In this document: piece after piece, positions 34,771 through 45,199 of the stretch
How the letters are laid out: each line of letters begins with the position of its first letter
Numbering within the stretch: the first letter of the stretch is position 1
Assembly: GCA_963556495.2 (NCBI GenBank)
Contig: OY747705.1
Location: 5,733,501-5,797,500 of the forward strand
Direction: 5' to 3'
DNA length: 64,000 bases
Source: Valencia hispanica
Lineage: Eukaryota > Chordata > Actinopteri > Cyprinodontiformes > Valenciidae
Notes under the pieces: model-generated
Told to the model about the DNA's origin: nothing
Databases searched by the model: none
The model's input: the letters and a program-made list of their open reading frames with translations, nothing else
Translations under genes and position numbers: made by a program

Positions 34771-35283
34771 GGGGTGCACAGTGGCGCAGCTGGTAGAGCA
34801 GCTCACCTCACGGCTAGAAGGTCCCGGGTTCAGTTACCGCCAGGAACACTGTGGGTGCTGAGGGTGTCTTTGTTCCCCCGCATCATCGGTACCCACATCC
34901 TGGGTGGGGTTGGCGAAAGGGCCTTTTTGTGTGCTCTCCCCCTGTTCCCTTGAGCAGCTAATGTGAGCTACTCTCACAAAAACATGCACTAGTCCTGGGG
35001 CTATATACATCCTCCTCCTGGCCTGCCGGCGCGCCTGAAGGGATGGGGAGGATCTGGGTGGAATAACTAATCCTTCCACGCGCTACGTCCAGCCAGGGAA
35101 ACCCCACCCTGTCAGGTGAAAAGAAGGGCCTGCTCACTGCCCAAGCATGAAGGAGGCTTGGATTTCAGTGCGGGGCCCTCCCGGGGCTGGCAGAGGGAGA
35201 GCAGAACCCCGGGACTGGAACTAGGTAGGAGCACCGGGTGATAAATAATGGGAAAAAACCGTGGGATAAAAAAAAAAAAAAAA
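34771..35283 (+). mobile_element. tRNA-derived SINE with poly(A) tail, 513 bp
   Basis: The head has an A-box-like TGGCGCAGCTGG and a B-box-like GGTCCCGGGTTCAGTTACC at tRNA-like spacing, so it is an internal RNA polymerase III promoter. A long body follows and ends in a run of about 19 A. Flanking GGTAGAAAGAAGTC (34757-34770) and GGTAGAAAAAAGTC (35284-35297) form a 14-bp duplication with one mismatch. It is not a functional tRNA gene. Confidence 0.85.
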
Positions 35284-35564
35284 GGTAGAAAAAAGTCTCC
35301 GTGGACAAGCGATCCACTGGTACGTAGTAAAAAATGGGAGTGTCGACAAGCCAAAAGAAAATGGCGGAAAACTCGACTCTAGGTTCACTTTGAGTTCTAC
35401 AAAGAGAAACTGAACAGATGTCAGTTAACCTTAAAGAGTTTTTGCTAATAAACTGTATAAATGGGTCTTTACCAATGCAATCTTTCAGTTTCTGGGATTT
35501 ATTTAACATTTTCGTGTAAAATTGTTTAATTCTACACTTTTCGGTCTAAAAACGTCTTAGTGCT

Positions 35565-35950
35565 GGCCCCTTAGGGTTGAAGTGTGGCAACTGCATTTGA
35601 AATATGTAATTGGCGGAGAGTGGTACATATCCGAGAGTGACGGTCGTGGCAGATGGCCGCTCCTACTGAGCCTGGTTCTGTTGGAGGTTTCTTCCTGTTA
35701 AAGGGGAGTTTTTCCTCTCCACCGTCGCTACATGCTTGCTCAGTATGAGGGATTGCTGAAGGATTGCTGTGGTTGGAAAGTCTGCCCGAACTCATGCCAA
35801 TGACTGATGCAATCTGCTGGGATTCCTTAAATAGGAAACTTTTAACTGATTGGAATGTTTGTATAAATGTATTGAAATGACTTCTTGTTAAGTGCCTTGA
35901 GATGACATCTGTTGTGAATTGGTGCTATATAAATAAACTGAATTGAATTG
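35565..35950 (+). mobile_element. LINE 3' UTR/tail (GAATTGAA type), nested
   Basis: Sense-orientation copy of the tail seen at 24.47 and 62.49 kb: GGCAGATGGCCGCTC, CTGAGCCTGGTTCTG, TTTTTCCTCTCCACC, GCTACATGCTTGCTCAG, then TGAATTGGTGCTATATAAAT and a GAATTGAATTGAA end. It lies inside the 33995-37253 LINE but has a different tail, so it is likely a separate insertion. Confidence 0.65.
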
Positions 35951-36349
35951 AAACTTTTCCACTCTTTAGGTCACAGGCATTGTCTCACAGAAACTTCCCG
36001 TGGGTTTGGGTATAAAATAATCTCTGACACACTCGCCCTGTGGCGAGTTTGGAGTTGGATTGCGCTTTTCAGGTTACCATTATTATCAAATTAGCACTTA
36101 GTTAGCATAGCTAACATACTGTTTTGAACATTGGCCTATGTTAGCATTAATATTCAGAAACTGGACTCATCCTGTCTCTCTCTGCCTCAGCAGCACCGGC
36201 AGCGCCAGCCTTAGGCAGCGCTGACTCAGCGCCCTTAGCCAGCGGCTCGAATTGATACGGCTCAGGGCTGCTGGGCTCCATAAAGCCTCCCTCTACCTCC
36301 AGTGACGGTGAAGGAGATTCGCTGGCTCAGGGCGCTGACTATATAACTT

Positions 36350-37253
36350 TATAAAGCATCCTAGCAGCTATGACTTTCTCCAGGGGAACACAAACAAAAC
36401 GGAAGTAATTACTTTTGGACCTAAAGAGGAACGTTTAACAGTCAGCCCACAGCTTCAGTTAATACAGCTAGAAACTACTGATCAGGCCTGAAATCTAGGT
36501 GTAGTAATGGACACAGACCTGAACCTCCAGGGTCACATAAAAGCAATAACAAGGTCAGCCTTCTGTCACCTGAAGAACATTTTTAGGATTAAAGGACTGG
36601 ACCTCGAAAAACTCATCCATGCATTTATCTTTCGTCAGATTGATTACTGCAACAGCGTCTTAACAGGTCTGCCTAAAAAGTCAATCAGACAGCTGCAGCT
36701 GATCCAGAACGCTGCTGCTCGTGTCCTCACTAGAACCAGGAAAGTAGAGCACATCACCCCAGTTCTAAAGTCCTTACACTGGCTCCCATGTAGCTCAGAG
36801 AATAGACTTCAAAATACATTTACTAGTTTATATCATTGAATGGCTTAGCACCAAAGTATATTGAAGATCTGCTGTTACTATACCAACCCACCAGAACACT
36901 CAGGTCCTCTAATTCCAGTCTACTCAACATCCCTAGAATCAGAACCAAACATGGAGAAGCAGCTTTCAGTTTCTATGCTCCTCTAATCTGGAACAAACTT
37001 CCAGAAAACTGCAAAGATGCTGAAACTCTGATTTCATTTAAATCACAACTAAAACCGTATCTGTTTAGAGCTGTATTTTCTTTAATGCTTTGATGTATCA
37101 TGTTTTGTGTATGCTTCTTGCTTTATTGCTGTTTTACATTATATGCTTTGTCTGTGTTTTACTGCTATTTTTATTTTACCCCATAATCTTGTAAAGCACC
37201 TTGAATTACCTTGTTGTTGAAAGTGTGCAATACAAATACAATTGCCTTGCCTT
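36350..37253 (+). pseudogene. L2 reverse transcriptase C-terminal region and 3' UTR
   Basis: Plus strand: MDTDLNLQGHIKAITRSAFC, HLKNIFRIKG, IFRQIDYCNSVLTGLP, RQLQLIQNAAARVLTRTRK, HITPVLKSLHWLP, then in a second frame NGLAPKYIEDLL, LWNKLPENCKDAETLISFKS-like and LKPYLFRAVF. This is the conserved C-terminal end of L2/Maui-type ORF2. A stop at about 36837 splits it. The 3' UTR ends in short ACAAATACAATTGCC repeats at the target duplication. Confidence 0.85.
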
Positions 37254-37664
37254 TCCTCCTATCCCGACCGTTTCAACAATGAGTGGTGTCATTGATCAGC
37301 ACCAAAAGGTGCCCACAGCAGCAGATAATAACAAGAGATGGGCAATGGAAGAAGCGGTTGCCCTGTTTCTGTTTGCTGTAATGTTGTTATGCTTCACCAG
37401 CAACTCTTCCAATTTTACAAAGCCGGTTGTTTGGTGACGTCTGCTGATATCATTCCCTACTGAGGTGCAACCAATCAGCATGACTTTACCACAGCTCCTG
37501 CCCAGTGATTTTACTTGGCCATTTCCGAGGAACATACCCCAAGACTGGTTACTCTGCTGGCTCTTAAAACGGCCCTATCGGGCTGTACCAGGGGAGTGGA
37601 GGAGCGCACATATGTGGAAGTTGCAGTAAAATTACCCTGAATTTCCGATAGTGGATACAGGCCT

Positions 37665-38370
37665 ATGAATAAATAAACTGCTGTCATTCATGGTCAGGGT
37701 TGGTGAATCCAGTTTTAGCAAAACATTCTGTATCTTCCCTTTGAATCATAATTTCAATTGAATGTACCTAAATGACCTTGATATATGTTTGAATTTTGCT
37801 AGGATAACAGATGCAAAAACCCACAAATGACTCCAGCCTCTTGAGAGTCTCTGAACAAATCAGTGGAGCTGTATGAGAATGCCCATTAAAGAAGCACTGG
37901 AGATGGATCTACTCTTGTTCTACGTATGATTGAGGCACTCTGCAGGTCCTGCAGGACAGCTCAAGGATTTACAGAAACTGAAAGCTTTTTGCTAAAAAAA
38001 ATGGATAGTGTGTTGTCTGAGAAGATAAAGTGCCTCGTCCACAGCTGCCACAAAAGACTTTAAGCTGCCTTTGATATTAAAGGGGCAGTACATAATACTA
38101 AGAAGTATACATTAACTTCTGATCAGGGTCATTAGCTTATTTTCTGTTGTCATTGTTGTTTAAATAAAAAAGCAAACATTTTCAGAAAAAAATGTTTTAA
38201 AAACCCCCCATTAAAGGTAGAAAAAATGTCTCTCATGTTCCCTGAAAAATGGTTAAAAATAGCAGAACTTCTGTCAGGAAATGGAAACTTTAGGAGCACA
38301 GCTGTACAAGCATGAAGTGTATAAATAAAGGAATATTTGCAGTCTGGCCTAAAAGGTCATTACATTAATA
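37665..38370. other. No recognised feature
   Basis: No supported gene or repeat. Confidence 0.45.
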
Positions 38371-38371
38371 G

Positions 38372-38938
38372 TTTCAATTTTGTTTACACTACGTTTTTCA
38401 GCAAAACAGAGGTTTTTATCTCCAATTCGGCCTCTCGTTTACACAACAACGGGAAAACGGGGGGGAGAGGCGATAACGCAAATTTTCGAAAACGGCTTCC
38501 AGAGGGAAGAGTTCTGAATACGCTGGGTAATTCGTTGTCATGTAAACGCAAGCCAGAGACTTTTAAAAACGATGTCACTGCCAGCCACCTACGGTCATGT
38601 TGGACTTGCGCTTTTCTACAGAAAAAAATCACCAACAATGGCAGATCCAGGTATGCTGTTACTGCTGATGCAGCTTCTGAAGTAATTTGGTCTCTGTAAG
38701 GCTTCTACAACCACAGTTGTACGCGCAGAGACCGCCATTGTTAGTTATCATAAAAATGTTTCTTTTCCGGGTTGTGAGGGGGAAACCTTGGAACACTGCA
38801 TACACGGGGCACACTGCCATCTAAAGGCCGGGCATATGTACTACATTGTTTTCCATCGCGCCCTGTCGTGTAAACGCAGTGCGTTTTCATCTCCGTATTC
38901 AAACAAAAACAGCAACGTTGTCGTGTAAACAGCCCCTA
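38372..38938. mobile_element. MITE with TGTTTACAC ends, about 565 bp
   Basis: Left end TGTTTACACTACGTTTTTC and right end, inverted, TGTTTACACGACAACGTTGC. Several internal GTAAACG/TGTAAACGCA motifs are spread along the unit. The ends resemble fish Harbinger/ISL2EU-like non-autonomous elements that begin GGGGCTGTTTACACG. The leftmost bases are diverged and the target duplication is unclear. Confidence 0.55.
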
Positions 38939-39764
38939 AGAACACAGGCATTCACACAATCTCACCAGCAGCTTTGCAGTTGTTTTCAGTTTGCCATTTA
39001 TTTTTCCATGTAAGTTTTCCAAGTATGTCAGAAATCTAATTCTCTACAAATGTTACATGAAAACATCTTGGATTCTGACACGGATGTGTGCTTGATGCTC
39101 TTTGAGCCCCCCCACCACCTCCATTCTTAATATCATCTGACATTCTTTACCTGAAAGGAGACATGGTATCGCCTGTCTTCTGGTAGCATTCTCCTCTGCA
39201 ACACAATCTGATGTGTCTTTCACATAACAAAGGGGAACAGAGGGAGAGAAAGGGTGGGTGTCAGGTAGAGAAGGAGGACAGGCAGCGTGGAATGGATAGG
39301 AGGCTGCTCGTTGGCTCGGTATCTTACAGAGTCCAGCACTTTCTTTGTTATCTGCTTGCACTGTGGGAGGAAAAACGTCCCATCTTCTATATTATCATCA
39401 AGCATTGATAAGGATGTCTCTCACCGCTTCTTCTCTGCACAAAGGCAAGCTGATACCTCAAGACTGTGTGGATCTGTGTGTGTCTGAGGCTCCAAACCCA
39501 TGGGAATTTCTTGTTCTTTCTTTTGCCTTAGTAGATAATAGCATTGATCTGAAGTGGTTGATACTTAGAGATATTTGTTGTATCATACCAATTTTACAAT
39601 AGAACCCAGTGACGCTTGTCAAAGGACAAAACTTTACATTCACTTATTCCAAAAAAGTAGCAACATTTCGTTGCCTATGTTTCCACATATACAGTGCCTA
39701 TAAATACAGTGCATATTACAAGGTTTGAACAATTTTGCAAGAAAGAATATAGTAAAACTACAGT
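38939..39764. other. No recognised feature
   Basis: Contains several overlapping small open frames on both strands between 39053 and 39643, without recognisable domains. Confidence 0.4.
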
Positions 39765-39772
39765 GTTCAAAT

Positions 39773-40523
39773 CAGGGTTCGCGTTATCCGAATACTTTCT
39801 GTATTTGACCAGTTTTTATGAAACTGTGAAGGAAAAATCTGAAGGCCATCGGTCATTTTGGCAGATTGCATTTCCCACCTCTGACCACTTGGTGCAGAGG
39901 TGTGGACATTTTCATCTTTACACACAGATACAGGTAACTAAATCAATCAAAAAAAGATTCCTATGAGAGCATCTGAGCATAATCTCAAAATATTTGAAGA
40001 GTTATGAGGCTTTGAAGCGCATCTGTGACTGCACCAGACACAGACAGGCGGTTACAGATTGCTGCTCAACCACTTATGCAAAAAGAGCACATGCAGCAAG
40101 ATTTCCTCCCGCTGGAGCGATCAGAAAAGCCCTCTTTCAGACAAATTTGCCAAAATTTCGATTATTTCAATTTTTGAAATGTTCCCTGATTTCAAAACTT
40201 AGGCTGAAGTGGCGATTAATTCCAGTCTCGAGTGTGGCAGCAGAGCTCAGATCCAGCCTCCGATCCACACAAACGGGAGAGCAGTCCAGCTCGATGCGGA
40301 GCATTCAGGCAGGTGAAATGTTCATTGTTAATACATATAGCCTATTCATCTGCTCGATGTGTGATGGCATGGTGTGTTCAGTTTGTTTAGATGGAATGAT
40401 TATTTAGATAAATGTCATTTTTATCGTTTTAAAAATTGAAGGATAATAATATATTATGACCAGATTTTTTTTGACCCCGTCAGTCAAAATGTCCAACAAT
40501 AAAACATTATAGCCCGACTTGTG
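39773..40523. mobile_element. hAT-like non-autonomous element, 'CAGGGTTCGCGTTA' family
   Basis: Starts CAGGGTTCGCGTTATCCG and ends ATTATAGCCCGACTTGTG, an imperfect inverted repeat. Flanks GTTCAAAT (39765-39772) and GTCCAGAT (40524-40531) match at 6 of 8 positions, consistent with an old 8-bp hAT duplication. Internal blocks are shared with 28.93 and 60.1 kb. The plus-strand frame at 39994-40407 lies inside and shows no transposase motif. Confidence 0.6.
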
Positions 40524-41023
40524 GTCCAGATGTGCATGCCCGATTGAGACCTATCCACACAGACTCCATGCTGTGATTGCAGTCAAAGATCCATCTACTA
40601 AATGCTGACTTGAAGGGGGTGAATATTTGTGATCGCACATCTTGTCATTATTTAGTAGAAATCTGTTTTTATCTTTAAATTAAAGTGGGTTTTTGTATTT
40701 TTAAAAAAGCTAACCATTGTTTATCATGTTTGATTTTGTAAAAGCAATAAAAAGGGTCAAACATCCAAGGGTTGAATACTTTTTATAGGCATTGTACATT
40801 TTATTTCTCCTGTATTGTATAAGCCTTCTGTTAGGGAGCTTTAAAAAACATGATTATTGTTAGATGTATATGGTTGCCATAAAATTGATTTTACAGAAGA
40901 AAATAGAAACAGATCACAGATACATTGGTGTGAAAAAATTGTTTGACCCTTCCTGGCTTCTAATTTTTTGGCATGTTTGTCACTCTTAAATGTTTCAGAT
41001 CATCAAACAAATGTATTTATAAG

Positions 41024-41856
41024 CAGTGTTGGGAAGTTACTTTAAAAAAGTTATAAGTTCGCTACTCACTACTTGTTCCAAAAAGGAACTGAGTTAGTAA
41101 CTGAATCACTCTATAATTAAAGTAACTAGTTATCAGGGAAAGGAACTGTTTGTGTTACTTAAAAAGAAAAAAAAAAAACTATTGCTACTGTATATTTAAA
41201 AAAATTCCATTTTTCTGAGCAGTTTTCAGAAGTCAGTGTTGTGGTGGATGATGAATGTCCAAAATGTTCTTATCAAATGCTACGTGAAGGAATTTGTGTG
41301 TTTATTCAGGTCGGGTCAGTCAGACAAGATAAATTATAAACTTGGCTAGCAGAACATGTTCTGTCAGAGTGCGTTGATAAGCTAACAGGAAAAATCTGCG
41401 TCAATATGACGCACGAACTAGGTATAGAAAGTAGAAATTGAAATGAGTAGAAGAGACAGGTAGCCTACTTTTACATAACTTTCTATATTGCACATCAACA
41501 GACAAGATATTTATCCTGCACTTCCAGTATTGTCTTTGAAACAAAAGTAAAAAGTTAAACAATATAAGGTGTGTTTAACTCTGTAGTCTAAATTCAATAA
41601 ATCAAACTCACAATCTAAGACAATTGCGATTTCTGCTGCTTCATTGAATTGGTTTGGCGTTTGTGTGTGGCATGCATTTGGAATATCCAGTTTATTCTGT
41701 TATTTCATAGTAACGCAACACATTTAATGTTCAGTAACGGTAATAGAGTTGTAATAACGGAAAGAGTTGTTGGATTATTGTTAGATTAGCCCTTTACTGA
41801 TAGAAGAATGCTGTTACCTAGCACCGTTCTTTTAAACTGCGTTATTACCAACATTG
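41024..41856. mobile_element. hAT-like MITE inside the Tc1 element
   Basis: Begins CAGTGTTGGGAAGTTACT and ends, inverted, CAATGTTGGTAATAACGC. Flanking TTTATAAG and ATTATTAG match at 6 of 8. The CAGTGTTGGGA start is shared with the perfect element at 50231-50871. It cuts the Tc1 left UTR, whose text resumes immediately on the other side. Confidence 0.7.
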
Positions 41857-42454
41857 ATTATTAGGCAAAGACAACACAGTTAAACTAAAATGCAGTTTTT
41901 AAACAAGTGTTTTAATTATGAAGGGAGGAAAGAAATCCAAATCTCCATGCCCCTGTGTGAAAAAGTGATTGCCCCCTCAATCTAAAAAGTATTTGGGTCA
42001 CCCTTAGCAGCAACAACTGCTTTCAAGTGCAATAACTTTCATCGAGTCCTTTCCGATGCCAAGGAACTTTGGCCAACTCATTTTGCAGAATTTGTAGTCC
42101 AGCCACATTGGAGGGTTATCCAGCATGAACTGCCTTTTAAGGTCATGCCACAGCATCTTAATAGGATTCATGTCAGAACTTTGACTAGGTCAGTCCAAAG
42201 TCTTGATTTTGCATTTTCTTCAGCCAATCAGAATGGACTTGCTGGTGTGTTTTGGATTATTGTCTTGCTGAAGAACCCAGGTTGGTTTCAGCTTGAAACC
42301 TCCTTCAGGATGTTTTGGTTGACAGCAGAATTCATGGTTTCATTTATCACAGCAAGTCTTCCAGGTCCTGAAGCAGAAAAAAGGCACCAAGCCATCAAAC
42401 TACCCACACCATATTATACTGTTGATATGATTCTCTTTTTCTGAAATGTGGTGT

Positions 42455-42825
42455 TATGCCTAGTTTAGGCTTCTCCGTATACGGAGGTGCGGAGACACGC
42501 AGCACCATTATCTATTGGTGCAAGGGCTCGCCGACAGCCACACAATTACACACAGAGTACAGCCCAATTTTTTAACTATCCTTCGAACGCAACAGTGAGA
42601 GCACGCCTGTGATTGGTCAGCCCAACATCAGCCCCAGATTTTCTGCATAACAGTGCTCTATAGTCAATGTAATTAGTAGTCAATGCAGCTTGTGGGCACT
42701 AGATGCTTTATATTGCAAGGTCTTTTTATCTATTCTGGTCTTCTGGCGATTTTGAACACCAGGAGGTGTAGAGAACAACAAAACAGACCGCTGTGTTTGT
42801 TTGTATTCAATGAGCTGCACTTCTA
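42455..42825. other. Unclassified insertion in the Tc1 element
   Basis: GC-richer sequence starting near CCTAGTTTAGGCTTCTCCG, with the short palindrome CTCCGTATACGGAG. It interrupts the Tc1 frame between the ...AAATGTGGTGTTA and AGCTTTTGTCTCGTCAG blocks. No end repeats were identified. Confidence 0.5.
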
Positions 42826-43107
42826 GTAAAAAGCTTTTGTCTCGTCAGTCCACAGAGGATTTTCCCAAAATTCTGGAAGGTAAAGATGTTTTCTGACTAA
42901 ATTTTTCACCACTGTTCCATATTTTCACCACTTGTGGATAACTGCTCTCACTGTGGATCACTGGAGTCCCAAACTTTTTCCAGACGGATAGATCTCAATT
43001 ACTTCCGTTCTCATTTGTTCCCATCTTTCTTTGGATCTTCTGGATTTCTTTGACTGGACAGTATAGAAAAAATGCATATTGATAAAAATAAAAATCATAA
43101 TGATCGA

Positions 43108-43228
43108 TATCCGTCCGTCTCTCTGTTATTTGTAACCGTTTATCCTCTGCAGGGTTGTGGGGGGGGGGGCTGGTACCTATCTCTAGCATTCATTGGGTGA
43201 GAGGCGGGGTACACCCTGGACAGGTCGA
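43108..43228 (-). repeat. RTE-type LINE/SINE 3' tail
   Basis: The plus strand shows CCGTCCGTCTCTC, GTTTATCCTCTGCAGGGTTG, a G-run, then GGCGGGGTACACCCTGGACA. It is the same family as 5.28, 5.48 and 60.4 kb. Confidence 0.65.
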
Positions 43229-44525
43229 GAAAAAGAACACAAAAACTGTATTCAATCCAATACTTTTATTCAGACCCTTTTTTTTTTTTACCATAACTGA
43301 AACTCTGTAAGAAACAAAAATAAATCAAGCTATCCCTTCTTCTCTCCCGGTGGGGTCAGATGGTCCCCACATGCGCTCCTCGCAGTGATCCCCCCTCTTT
43401 GCGTGCTATTGTTGTCATCCCTACCTCAAGGGCTCCTAGGGCCCTCGGCGGCTGCACGTCCAGGGACCGCCTCACTCTGCCTGAATACCAAGCCAGGATT
43501 GCGGGAGGGATATGAGACCTGAGTGATATCAGTAAATACTGACAAAGAAAAGACTATTGTTAATGACCATTATATTATTGGATAAGAAATATTTAAACTC
43601 TGTAATTAATTTAAGTTGTTGGCTTATCTTGATGCTTTTTTTAAAAAGTCAGACATTTGGTTTAGCTAAAGGAAAATAAATATTAATAAATATGCTAACA
43701 AAACATAGCTATAAATGCAGAAGCACACTCTCCCAAAAATATTTAGCTGTTCATTTTCTCTGTTGGGTATATAGTTGGATAAACAGAAAGCAAGCTGCTG
43801 TCTGTGTACTGTATTTTCCATGTTTCTTCCCAGTCTGTACGCTTGTATTTGCGTCTGACATATTGTGACTGCTGTGAGTTGGGCTATGGGCAGACTCACG
43901 GTGCAATTATCTGCAGAGCTCACAGATGAAATTATTTCAGGTCATAAGACGCATGAAGCAACAGTAGAGGACTCAAAGCGTTTGCTGTATTTATATGTAG
44001 GACTCGAACATTACTTTATAGTTTTATTTGCTTTGTGTTTATCTAATATTGATCATTGCTCTCATTTGCCCAATTCTCTCCAACCCACAGCACATTTATG
44101 ATGCTGAATGGTACAAAAACCGTTTTGCCCATCCATTCTGTTCTTCTTGTTCATCATTCCAGTCTTCATCAACTTCTAGCCATTTTTCTTCTTTTTTTTA
44201 CAACTGTTACATGTCTAGGCCTTATAACTGTCATACACTGTTTGTTCAGAAAATGAACAGATGCTATCCTGCTAAACCAGCAAAGTCTGTGTTATATGTA
44301 TGTTAATTATAATTCTGTATTATTCCATCAACAAACCAAATCTTGCTACAGCAACAGTACAGCTGAGCATAGACAATTTTTCAAGTTTGAATGGGGTCAA
44401 AATGATTTCCCTCTGGGGTTAGTTATACTAACTACAAACTGAAGAGCCAATAAATAGAGTTGTTTTGGGAAAAGTCAGAAATTATCAATCATTGCTTCTT
44501 CAACTTAAGAGAGTTACACAGAGTC
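43229..44525. other. Mostly unrecognised
   Basis: A GC-richer block at about 43340-43500 contrasts with its AT-rich surroundings. It follows a T-run at 43280 that on the minus strand reads as an A-tail after AATAAAAG. It could be a retroposed sequence, but I cannot identify it. Confidence 0.35.
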
Positions 44526-44660
44526 CCAATTGATTCCTTGGTGGATCTAGTCAGAATCCGCTTTATTGGCCAAGATTGTGTGTGCAAACAAGACATCTAT
44601 TTCACACACTCACAGCGTACAGACTTTATGTATACAAACATTGACTTTAGAGGAAATTAA
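44526..44660 (-). repeat. LINE 3' end fragment
   Basis: The minus strand includes CTTGGCCAATAAAGCGGATT, a common fish LINE 3' end motif that includes AATAAA. Only about 130 bp is recognisable. Confidence 0.5.
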
Positions 44661-44689
44661 AGATAAAAGGAGCATTACACTAGAGCAGG

Positions 44690-45120
44690 GTATCGATTCA
44701 AATTTCAGGAATTGATTTTATTCTGAAGATTTAGAATCGATTATGATTGGTGCATGTTTGGGATGACTTCTTCAGAAAGACATTTATGAGGAACCATAAC
44801 GTAGAGCAGTTCTGTACTTTCATTATCTGCCTGAAGCGGCTAATGACAGTAGCACCCGTATTCTGTTGTTGAAAACAGAATACGGGTGTATATTCTTGCT
44901 AATGCAGCCTGTAATCGCCTCAGTAATATTGAGAGAATGTGCAGAATCGGCTGCTAGTTGTAAGGTTAGCTTGAGTTTCACCTGTTGCGGCCCAGTGGAC
45001 GGCTCAGACATAAGATCTTGGTTATGTCGCAACATGTGACTCCTGAAGTTGGTCTTAGTTCTGCAATACTTCGCCTCCATTTGGCAACGGTACCGCTAGT
45101 GTCCACGCCATGTTGTTTAC
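44690..45120 (-). pseudogene. hAT-like N-terminal fragment
   Basis: Minus strand: YCRTKTNFRSHMLRHNQDLM, resembling the His-rich half of a BED finger, then SLNITEAITGCISKNIHPYS and VFNN, which fits the S-x-x-I-T-E-A-I-x-x-F-I-x-K-D-M-x-P-x-S-V-V-x-N segment of ZBED-type hAT transposases. The frame stays open for 85 codons, then is lost. A hairpin at 44853-44888 lies in it. The AATCGATT-rich text near 44690-44740 may be the transposon end. Confidence 0.55.
44853..44888. repeat. Perfect 15-bp hairpin
   Basis: CACCCGTATTCTGTT and its exact complement AACAGAATACGGGTG are separated by six bases. It lies in the hAT-like fragment; no T-run follows. Confidence 0.9.
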
Positions 45121-45199
45121 ATTTCTTCAACCCTAGCGCACATGCCTGAATTCAATGACACGACAGTGGGTGGGGTTAAAGTTCACCGGGGGAAACTGC

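Larger units (their letters stand above)
33995..37253 (+). mobile_element. L2-clade LINE, internally deleted, with target duplication
   Basis: The element is bounded by TCCTCCTAT at 33986-33994 and 37254-37262. It contains a decayed endonuclease region, a linker, a gap where most of the reverse transcriptase should be, and the C-terminal reverse transcriptase region with a 3' UTR ending TACAAATACAATTGCCTTGC. A SINE and another LINE tail lie inside. Removing it with one duplication copy makes the flanks collinear with copy B of the host element. Confidence 0.8.
33852..37664. mobile_element. TIR DNA element (family M), copy A, split by an L2 LINE
   Basis: The ends AGGCGTGTTTCCACTA (33852) and, inverted, AGGCCTGTATCCACTA (37649-37664) match at 14 of 16 bases. 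The two outer parts (33852-33994 and 37254-37664) together give about 550 bp and align block by block with copy B at 62.3-63.5 kb. No transposase was seen, and no target duplication could be fixed. The L2 LINE at 33995-37253 interrupts it. Confidence 0.75.
40925..43070 (-). pseudogene. Tc1-like transposon with two insertions
   Basis: The minus strand encodes a decayed DD34E-type transposase. A helix-turn-helix part reads VIEIYPSGKSLGLQ and AVIHKW. Then come FWENPLWTDET (first Asp), VLQQDNNPKHTSKS (second Asp) and SSDMNPIKMLWHDLKRQF, where the last acidic residue has become Lys. The left UTR (TGTGAAAAAATTGTTTGACC) is separated from the rest by a hAT-like insertion at 41024-41856. Between about 42455 and 42825 unrelated sequence replaces coding sequence. 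Confidence 0.8.

Noticed and set aside
34771..34845. A tRNA gene
   Set aside because: A- and B-box-like motifs are present but the acceptor and anticodon arms do not pair properly, and the unit continues into a SINE body with an A-tail and target duplications.
44853..44888. Rho-independent terminator
   Set aside because: The stem is not followed by a T-run and the sequence is eukaryotic.
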